IMG/VR virus record: IMGVR_UViG_3300042519_001321
Span: 1 to 54,066 of that record
Strand: one strand, 5' to 3'
Length of the DNA stretch: 54,066 bases
Origin: a virus
Under the pieces are notes generated by a model that made no database searches, was not told the DNA's origin, and saw only the letters and a list, made by a program, of their open reading frames with translations. The position numbers and the translations under genes are program-made. This document shows positions 46,701 to 52,245 of this stretch, piece after piece (within the stretch, counting starts at the first letter, position 1; each line of letters begins with the position of its first letter).

Positions 46701-47919
46701 TGTTAACACGATATTCGAGCTTAAATGTAAGTGTTAACGCTTGATTTTTATTTTGTTTATCAACATACGGGACCACAATAGAAACGTTTCTTACGTTTTC
46801 AGGTTGTAGAACATAGCGAGTTGGATCGCTGGTTCGATACCATAATCTATACACGCCATACGGACTATTACCAAAGTTGCCATCGCTAAACTTTAGTTTA
46901 ATTCCACCATTATCAACGTTTTCAACTGCGTATAAATTCTTAGTGCCTTTTGAAACACTATTATAGTTTAATGTTTGACCAACAGTGTTTGGTACTTTTT
47001 CCCACTTGCTTAATGGGAGACCGGCGGTGTTGATTTCCTGCAAGTATACATCAGTTTCATTGATATTTAAATCACTGATGGTTTCTTCTCTGTTTTGTAA
47101 AGACAGGGTGTAATCAAAATCTTTAAATTGTAATGTTCCTTGCTTAAACATTACAAAAAACCCTGTATTTTTGCTAGAAAGGCCTAGGCCATCATTTCTG
47201 TAAATAATGTTAAACAAATTAGTAGGATCAGGGTGTCTTTCGAAAAAATACCCGTTATCAATAAAATCAGGATTTATTACGTTAAACGGTCGGGTAACTC
47301 CATCGGCTGCAACACTGAAGTTGTAGGTAATGGGGGCTGTTATCGAAGTGTTTAATTGATATAAGTCTGTGGGAATATTACCTAACACACCTGATTTTAC
47401 TGGTGCAGTAAATCGGTTTGCGCTGCTCATTGCAGCATTTAGTACTGTAATAAACTGCTCATAGCTTAAAGGATTGTTTGCATCATCCCAGAAGACATTA
47501 ACATTATTTAGATTATTACCTTGACTGTCTGTGAGCGATTCTGTTGTTTTAACACCAGTAAGCTTCATTAGGCCGCTTGCTGGAATATTACGTTTCGGGT
47601 TATAGCCAAGCATACGTGCAAGCTTGAATACGCTGTCGCGACGTTCAGCAGTTTCTAAGAAATTCTCTCTGCTGTTTAAATCCATACGGAATGCTAATGA
47701 CTGCGAAAGGTATGCTAGCATTTCGATGATAGCAATGAACTCACTGCTTTCGATATAGTCATTGAAATTTTCTGGATAATTAGTTCTTACATATTCGACC
47801 AGTGCAGTTCTAATGCTGTCAAAATCGTATGCCTGAAAGTTTACTTGACTATACGCTTTATATGCCACTGTCCAATCTTCGGCAGCAAACAAATTATTTT
47901 GTCTATTAACTATTGCCAT
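43756..47919 (-). CDS. 6: Baseplate wedge protein gp6-like
   Basis: The 1387-residue protein begins with a segment typical of T4 gp6: NFQAYDFDSIRTALVEYVR, YPENFNDYIESSEFIAIIEM, then AYLSQSLAFRMDLNSRENFL and LARMLGYNPKR. In T4, gp6 forms the dimeric ring that joins the wedges. Near the C-terminus are IITAINNYFEAENWEFGE and YFTELSSYIHQRLGSAIGS, which match the conserved end of the family. It is about twice the T4 length (660 residues), the extra being beta-rich sequence in the middle. The start is coupled to gp25 by TAATG. Confidence 0.9.
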   Translation of the reverse strand: MAIVNRQNNLFAAEDWTVAYKAYSQVNFQAYDFDSIRTALVEYVRTNYPENFNDYIESSEFIAIIEMLAYLSQSLAFRMDLNSRENFLETAERRDSVFKLARMLGYNPKRNIPASGLMKLTGVKTTESLTDSQGNNLNNVNVFWDDANNPLSYEQFITVLNAAMSSANRFTAPVKSGVLGNIPTDLYQLNTSITAPITYNFSVAADGVTRPFNVINPDFIDNGYFFERHPDPTNLFNIIYRNDGLGLSSKNTGFFVMFKQGTLQFKDFDYTLSLQNREETISDLNINETDVYLQEINTAGLPLSKWEKVPNTVGQTLNYNSVSKGTKNLYAVENVDNGGIKLKFSDGNFGNSPYGVYRLWYRTSDPTRYVLQPENVRNVSIVVPYVDKQNKNQALTLTFKLEYRVNNSLPAESLNAIKRRAPQVYYTQNRMVSAQDYNVFPLSQSNNILKLKAINKTHAGHSRYIDINDPTGTYQSLDTFAKDAILFVEDSSDSESIVINDNTTSREVVVGILPEVLKKQRINNFVYYGLRNNWTAFQENKFTVSNLNIRWEPLPADAQGDTGYMTETFSSGTQVVMLNINDRTRMFKENCLVKFVNSNDLSDYKWVRIINIENNGALASGLVTSVGPWTLSDTVPRGWLATEVIVSLRKLFTVSEADAIQAEINNRRTFGLGYDLYADLWYIIANKDLDKTGSFNVAYEKDTTGQGLDSSWLLLMEYFPVNTVSYRYNLTSRGQDYVVQSKNDLKFYNIKNVKVLDNNNKSSKDKITFTTINAKPFNNDTFEWHKVGANDFRWRNTSTGATYIPRTYDPGIVLKTRDTKWFDVNVYWKSNFGLMRPRGSVSNTVDTATGNQYVSEATVLLATLFDTGELESQTLFVTIANNSGQINKIPSRITIPFNSTTFGGNIIDPATGNITYRLPSNDGTSLIVFSGNANCYSYGTTGLSSVDTSVTGRLFLANANVTAQTGNLIYSDLQLNRYHYSTDRTSAVSSDKILVDYVQNKERLDREIEWEISDVYKYNDGYVDPRKVIVAPVDSDGDMVPDRPLQFKEYVYDNNIQIFEYYTDFDGYIYDRPTQGVIADFRKENTIRFDISANAIISESYAKGYSLDVLNWLFAKDFATASVVENDEGKAAGLKVYAEAENKVYLNTPDSTNITRVRLVETSDFFVKVGRGPTQDTSQPLQQDSVIRWQHVAPKDVRIDPSISNVVEMIVLTTSYYNQVKTYLRQPGVTNFPLEPMSSELAIEFEGLNEYKSASDTIVYRSAKFKLLFGPYAEQAYQAKFRVVKLSNNISDNELKSQIITAINNYFEAENWEFGETFYFTELSSYIHQRLGSAIGSIVILPKNTSGAFGDMFSVRAEPNELFASTATVADIEIVEKISSQTLRADR

Positions 47920-48293
47920 TATTCGATACCTTCATTGATTTGTTTTTCAAAAAGCAAGTATAAACTTTCAGCGTTATTAAATGGTAAGTACTTTAATACT
48001 AACTCAGCTGAAATAGCATGATCAGCTACATAAATTATGAGATCTAGTAACTCTACTCTTGTTTCTTTTGCAACGATTCGTCTTATGTCTTCCTTTATAC
48101 GCGATACTAAAGTCTCGTCATTTGGGTCCATAAGAATGTCCCAAATAATACTACCAAAATTAGGCCGCATCACTCGCTCGCCTTTTTTAGTGTAGAATTC
48201 GTTGAGCAGATCTCGTTTGATGAGCTCTTGATCCGTTACAGTAAACGGAGCTTTTACCCGATCTAAAGTAGTGAATCCTTTGAATATTGCCAT
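47919..48293 (-). CDS. 25: Baseplate wedge protein gp25-like
   Basis: The 124-residue protein starts at the ATG at 48293 (MAIFKGFTTLD); an upstream TTG in the same frame falls inside a promoter box and is rejected. RDLLNEFYTKKGERVMRPNFGS and IIWDILMDPNDET match the gp25/lysozyme-like wedge family, which nucleates sheath polymerisation at the baseplate. Length is normal (T4 gp25 has 132 residues). It heads the operon gp25-gp6-giant protein. No ribosome binding site precedes the ATG. Confidence 0.9.
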   Translation of the reverse strand: MAIFKGFTTLDRVKAPFTVTDQELIKRDLLNEFYTKKGERVMRPNFGSIIWDILMDPNDETLVSRIKEDIRRIVAKETRVELLDLIIYVADHAISAELVLKYLPFNNAESLYLLFEKQINEGIE

Positions 48294-48298
48294 AACAA

Positions 48299-48306
48299 TA
48301 TTTATC
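48299..48306 (-). promoter_or_regulatory. T4-like late promoter box (GATAAATA) for the baseplate operon
   Basis: GATAAATA on the minus strand ends five bases before the gp25 ATG. The divergent plus-strand gene upstream means the operon must start here. By T4 geometry the transcript would be leaderless. Confidence 0.7.
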
Positions 48307-48348
48307 AAAAAAATTAAATACTGTTTTAATTACCGCTCAAAATAGGTC

Positions 48349-48377
48349 TTGACAAATTTCGAAAAGGTTGTTATAGT
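48349..48377 (+). promoter_or_regulatory. Sigma70 promoter TTGACA-17-TATAGT
   Basis: A consensus -35 box (48349-48354) and TATAGT -10 box (48372-48377) separated by 17 bases. The gene starts at 48409 with AGGA at 48397. This is a host-type, presumably early, promoter within a late gene region. Confidence 0.85.
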
Positions 48378-48408
48378 TACATTAGTGTTTAACATCAGGA
48401 CATAGCAT

Positions 48409-48882
48409 ATGTTTGTAAAGATTCCCGAAAATGGTTACTGGTTCAAAAAGGACAGTATTCGCAAGATTGAAGAAAAGTATGGCGCTAGGTACATGGGTTA
48501 TTGGGCTACCAAGAACAGTCGCGGTGGTTGGAATGACAGCCCTGTAGATGTGTTCTATCAACCTAATCCAGATACCAGTAAAGGCCATACCCATTACTTT
48601 GGTATGTTTATTAAAACAGATCCGTATAGCGGTGAAGGCTCTGGCAGTGTTTATATCACAGAAGCTAGTAGTGCTTTCAGTGACCCAATTGCAGGTATGC
48701 CCACCAACGACGGTGAGGTTATTGTAAGTCGTTATAGGCATGATTATGTTGAAAAAGACGGACGCATGATTGATGGTGGACGCGATTATACTCGTAGTAG
48801 TGTGCATCCAACTGTAATTGTTACAGTAGATGGCGACGAGTTTGTTGTATCAGAAAGGGAAGACATTGAAGAAGGTATCTAA
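48409..48882 (+). CDS. Unrecognised small phage protein
   Basis: This 157-residue soluble protein has no domain I recognise. It is rich in aromatic and charged residues (NGYWFKKDSIRKIEEKYG, YMGYWATKNSRGGW) and has a mid-protein KGHTHYFGMFIKTD that looks like a beta hairpin. No signal peptide or membrane segment. It is the first gene of the plus-strand island, with a strong sigma70 promoter and an AGGA eight bases before the ATG, so I expect expression early in infection. Its role is open. Confidence 0.82.
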   Translation: MFVKIPENGYWFKKDSIRKIEEKYGARYMGYWATKNSRGGWNDSPVDVFYQPNPDTSKGHTHYFGMFIKTDPYSGEGSGSVYITEASSAFSDPIAGMPTNDGEVIVSRYRHDYVEKDGRMIDGGRDYTRSSVHPTVIVTVDGDEFVVSEREDIEEGI

Positions 48883-49051
48883 AGAACAAGCACTAAAGAC
48901 AGCGGCGTTTGTTGCTGTGTTTGGTATCACTGGAATTGTTGCATATGCTGCAACTCGTGCCTATAAGTCAATTATGGACATTGGTGATTTTGACGGTGAC
49001 TTAAGTAACGACTCAGGACTATCTCAAATGATGGGTGAGCGTGACGAATAA
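48866..49051 (+). CDS. Small single-pass membrane protein
   Basis: The protein has one hydrophobic segment (TAAFVAVFGITGIVAYAATRAY) after a lysine-rich start and an acidic C-terminal tail. I favour a TTG start at 48866, preceded by AAAGGGAAG, giving 61 residues and a 17-base overlap with the previous gene. An ATG at 48830 in the same frame would overlap it by 53 bases. Lysine before and acid after the segment suggest the tail lies in the periplasm. Function unknown; small membrane proteins of this kind occur as phage early genes that act on the host envelope. Confidence 0.65.
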   Translation: MKKVSKEQALKTAAFVAVFGITGIVAYAATRAYKSIMDIGDFDGDLSNDSGLSQMMGERDE

Positions 49052-49077
49052 AGTATTTGTCGTCGATAAAGTTTCGG

Positions 49078-49106
49078 TTGACATTTTAAGCGTAGAATAG
49101 TATAGT
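49078..49106 (+). promoter_or_regulatory. Sigma70 promoter TTGACA-17-TATAGT (second copy)
   Basis: TTGACA (49078-49083) and TATAGT (49101-49106) with a 17-base spacer, the same boxes and spacing as the promoter at 48349. The expected start site falls near 49112-49114, inside the inverted repeat at 49111-49130. Confidence 0.82.
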
Positions 49107-49110
49107 AAGG

Positions 49111-49130
49111 TGTAGTTAGTAATAACTACA
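49111..49130 (+). promoter_or_regulatory. Inverted repeat at the transcription start: operator or 5'-end hairpin
   Basis: TGTAGTTA and TAACTACA form a perfect eight-base inverted repeat with loop GTAA. It covers the expected +1 of the promoter at 49078 and ends two bases before an ATG at 49133. It could bind a repressor, or form a hairpin at the mRNA 5' end. Confidence 0.55.
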
Positions 49131-49132
49131 TT

Positions 49133-49420
49133 ATGTTCAACTTAACAAAAAGAGTGATCTCAACAATGAGAAAAATTGCACAGAAGTTTGATGAAATTTG
49201 TGCCAAGGCAGAAGCGTATAATAAGGAAAATAAGACCGATCGCTTCTACAAGATGTATGAACAGCGCAAGCGGTTTATTACAATGGGTCTGTATGATAGC
49301 GTAACAAAGAAGTACGCAATATTTGATACCATTAATCTTACCGGTAACTTCCGATACGACAATCATACTGTCCCGCAAGAGCTGTATGATATGGAGCGGC
49401 TAGTTAAGTCAGCTAAGTAA
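49133..49420 (+). CDS. Small basic unrecognised protein
   Basis: The frame from the ATG at 49133 gives 95 residues. Because that ATG abuts the hairpin and lacks a ribosome binding site, the ATG at 49166 (84 residues, MRKIAQKFDEIC, AAAGAG upstream at a long spacing) may be the true start. The protein is basic and helical (EAYNKENKTDRFYKMYEQRKR) with no known domain. Its own sigma70 promoter and the terminator at 49441 make it a one-gene unit, probably early. Confidence 0.75.
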   Translation: MFNLTKRVISTMRKIAQKFDEICAKAEAYNKENKTDRFYKMYEQRKRFITMGLYDSVTKKYAIFDTINLTGNFRYDNHTVPQELYDMERLVKSAK

Positions 49421-49440
49421 GTTCAACGGTTTGAACTAAA

Positions 49441-49469
49441 ATGGCAGCAGCAATGCTGCCATTTTTTTT
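49441..49469 (+). terminator. Rho-independent terminator between convergent genes
   Basis: ATGGCAGCA and TGCTGCCAT form a nine-pair stem with loop GCAA, followed by a run of eight T. An A-run on the other side could serve the minus-strand spike gene, whose stop codon is at 49468-49470 and overlaps the hairpin's T-run. A weaker inverted repeat, GTTCAA-CGGT-TTGAAC, lies just upstream at 49421-49436. Confidence 0.9.
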
Positions 49470-52242
49470 ATCTGCGTGGGCCTGCAAAGTATTCAGTTGG
49501 TCCTACATAATTAGCAGCGTTAAATTCTTCACGTCTCGATTTAATAAGGTCACCCATCTGTCTAGGCGACAACTCGCCGTCAGCAGTTCCATTTGGTGGT
49601 GCAATATTTAAATTATCTGGACTTTGGAATACTTGGCCCTGGAAGTATCGTTTATCATTAAAATCCTGACGGTAGACGAGCTGGTTAGTAGGAGTAGGAA
49701 CGTTACTACCAATAGTAGGTCCGAGACTCCATTGGGCCATTAGTCTAGGCACTTCGTTGTATTTGCCTTCGTTAAGTGCTCGTAGTACGTTACTGTTTCT
49801 AAAATTTTCTTCGCCGATGTCTTTAGCAAAAGCTGATAATGCTTGAGCTTGATTATTATTAAGTGGTACACTAATAGAATTTTTAATGTTGTTGTATGTT
49901 CTTGCCATTTCACTTTGAATGGCGAGTGAACTAGCCACTGGGCCGACGCCATTTCTAAAATCTACTAGTGTGTTACCCAGCGAATCTCGATAAATTAAAC
50001 TACCTGCATCGTTTACAACTTCAATACCCAATTCTTTTAACCTATTAACAGCGTCTAACCCGTCTCTGGCTTGTGCCATAACACCATTAATTTGATTTTG
50101 CATATCTCGAATAGCAGGAATGTTTAAATCGATCGGAAGACCAAATCTGTCTAAACTAAATTGTCTCAATTGTGCTTCTAGTTCTTTTAACTGTTTCATC
50201 GATGCTAGTACTTGTTGCTGTAACGCATTAATGGTAGGAAATCTAACAAGTGGTAGTTGTGCTCTAATAGCCGCAGCAAATGCGCTTTGGTTCATCACTT
50301 CATCTATCTTTTTTTCTAATGCGCTACTAAAATCATTAACAGCATTTCGAACATCTGCATATGTCGGAATAGAATTTTGCAAATTTGCAAGTTCTGCACT
50401 AGCTCTTGAAGCAGCGTCATTTAGTACCCTACTAGCAGACCCTGTTGCGCCCTGTGCTCTAGTTGTTGCGGATTCCACCCCGGCCCTTGCTCTTGCCGAA
50501 GGTGAGTCAGATGATTGTGATACTGGGTTTCCGTTGGCGTCATTATATCCGACGCCTGCATATGAGGCGCCCGGAGTTTGTGCGTCACTTGGTAAACCAG
50601 TTGCATCGGCCGAGGCAGGTGGGAAGTCTGCTGTGACAGATTCGTCTGCACCCTGTGCAGTAGGATCTTCTTTTAGAATAACAGCACCCTGATAGTGCCC
50701 GGAGTATGGTTCAGCAGTAACTAGGCATGTTACGATACTTTTGATAGTATCAGCTTTACCTGAACGATTACCATTATTTTTAATAGCATTTTCACCTCTT
50801 AAGGCAGCATCCATATCAAATTCTGGTGCCGCGGCTGGCTGGTCTTTATGTTCATTTAATCCAATTGGGCCCGGGCCAATTGCTGGCCACGCAACAGATG
50901 TAAATCCAGGACCACTATTTAACTTAACTGCTGATGTACCAACTATACCAACCTCCCCCGGAGAAGTTAACCCTATGCCAGCAGAACCAAATACAGATAT
51001 ACCAGATGCTTTAGCTTCCATCGCAATCGGACCGATTTCTGCGCCTAGACTTATACCCCAAAATCCGCTAGACTGAAACGCCATATCGCCGCCTGCGTTT
51101 ACGTTAACATCGCCACCAGCAGCAGTAACACCATAGTTAAGAGCAGCAAATTGTTGAATATCAGCAGCAGCATCTAATCTAATGGCGCCGCCAGTACCTT
51201 TAGGAGGACCTCCTTTAATATTTGCAGGATTAGTACCCAAGTATTCCTCACCAACGTTGTCGCCCGCTGCTTTAATGTTTACATCATTACCTGCTTCGAT
51301 GTTAATATTCTTATCTGCACGTAGATTTAGATTCCCTTTGCTGCGGATGTTCATCGAACCTTGTCCGTAAAAATTTATATTCCCCAATCGGTCCATCTCA
51401 AACCAGGCTGTGCCTGATTTATTAATCATGTAAATTGAACCGGTGGTATCGTCTAGCATTAACTGTGTGCCACCACCGGTGCGTAAACGAATCATACTAC
51501 TACCAGGATTGTCATCCATAATAAATTGATGGCCGCCCATTCGGTGTGCATTAAGTGGCGTAGTTGTAGAACTACTTCCAGGTTTTAGCGGCCCAGGTGT
51601 TAGTATACCAAATACTTGACTAGGGCTTTCACGTCTCGCACCTGCACTACCTGCGCCACGTAACGGGTCGTTAATCAAACCTTGTGTTACGATACCTTCA
51701 GCAAGATATGGTGCAATCGGACGGCGAACTTCATTACTGTTATGATCTATTCGTGCTTCTTTTTTATTTTTTTCAGCAACCGGGACCTGTAGTTTGCCTT
51801 CACCGTAGGTAAGTGCGCCGGGCATGCCTGGAACCATGTGATTAAATCTATCAGGAAAAACACACCCTATGATATAAGGATGTTTCTTTTTGCCATCGCC
51901 AAATGCCACTAAAACTATATTACCAACATCTGGGGGTACCATCCACATGCCATAACTTTTCTGTGTTTGTTCGTAGCGTTCTACATCAGGATTTACTGGA
52001 ATCGCTGCTACTGGTGTAGAACCTGCAAACGGACTAACCCATGTACATTCCCTATAACCATGTGGATCAGTTTTGTCCTTAGCTAACGCTGGAATAAAAA
52101 CTTGTATTGTGCCGGTACGGCTAGTATCATCCGTCCTAGTAACTTCGCCTTGATATATACCGTAAAGAGGGTTAGTCTCTAGCTGTTCTGCTAGCTGGTC
52201 ATTCTTTTTTGTAGCGATAATTGGATTTGATCTAGTTGACAT
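49468..52242 (-). CDS. 5: Baseplate central spike gp5-like protein (OB fold and beta-helix, no lysozyme)
   Basis: The 924-residue protein has an N-terminal OB-fold (about residues 25-125: YGIYQGEVTRTDDTSRTG, then YGMWMVPPDVGNIVLVAFGDG and HPYIIGCVFP), the gp5/VgrG baseplate-V pattern. From about residue 250 to 460 run strands such as GSIYMINKSGTAWFEMD, GSMNIRSKGNLNLRADKNIN and DVNIKAAGD, a gp5-like triple-stranded beta-helix. The last 340 residues form Ala/Gln-rich coiled-coil sequence (about 590-770) and a globular end. T4 gp5 carries a lysozyme between OB fold and helix; here it is absent and the upstream gene supplies a hydrolase. The start is three bases from that gene's stop. Confidence 0.88.
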   Translation of the reverse strand: MSTRSNPIIATKKNDQLAEQLETNPLYGIYQGEVTRTDDTSRTGTIQVFIPALAKDKTDPHGYRECTWVSPFAGSTPVAAIPVNPDVERYEQTQKSYGMWMVPPDVGNIVLVAFGDGKKKHPYIIGCVFPDRFNHMVPGMPGALTYGEGKLQVPVAEKNKKEARIDHNSNEVRRPIAPYLAEGIVTQGLINDPLRGAGSAGARRESPSQVFGILTPGPLKPGSSSTTTPLNAHRMGGHQFIMDDNPGSSMIRLRTGGGTQLMLDDTTGSIYMINKSGTAWFEMDRLGNINFYGQGSMNIRSKGNLNLRADKNINIEAGNDVNIKAAGDNVGEEYLGTNPANIKGGPPKGTGGAIRLDAAADIQQFAALNYGVTAAGGDVNVNAGGDMAFQSSGFWGISLGAEIGPIAMEAKASGISVFGSAGIGLTSPGEVGIVGTSAVKLNSGPGFTSVAWPAIGPGPIGLNEHKDQPAAAPEFDMDAALRGENAIKNNGNRSGKADTIKSIVTCLVTAEPYSGHYQGAVILKEDPTAQGADESVTADFPPASADATGLPSDAQTPGASYAGVGYNDANGNPVSQSSDSPSARARAGVESATTRAQGATGSASRVLNDAASRASAELANLQNSIPTYADVRNAVNDFSSALEKKIDEVMNQSAFAAAIRAQLPLVRFPTINALQQQVLASMKQLKELEAQLRQFSLDRFGLPIDLNIPAIRDMQNQINGVMAQARDGLDAVNRLKELGIEVVNDAGSLIYRDSLGNTLVDFRNGVGPVASSLAIQSEMARTYNNIKNSISVPLNNNQAQALSAFAKDIGEENFRNSNVLRALNEGKYNEVPRLMAQWSLGPTIGSNVPTPTNQLVYRQDFNDKRYFQGQVFQSPDNLNIAPPNGTADGELSPRQMGDLIKSRREEFNAANYVGPTEYFAGPRR

Positions 52243-52245
52243 TTA

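Noticed and set aside
48382-48807. Long minus-strand open frame of 141 codons
   Set aside because: It is antisense to the gene at 48409, which has a strong promoter and ribosome binding site; the antisense composition is not protein-like.
50120-50692. Plus-strand open frame of 190 codons
   Set aside because: It is antisense to the coiled-coil part of the gp5-like gene; its Ser/Ala/Leu-rich sequence is what an Ala/Gln-rich repeat gives in reverse.
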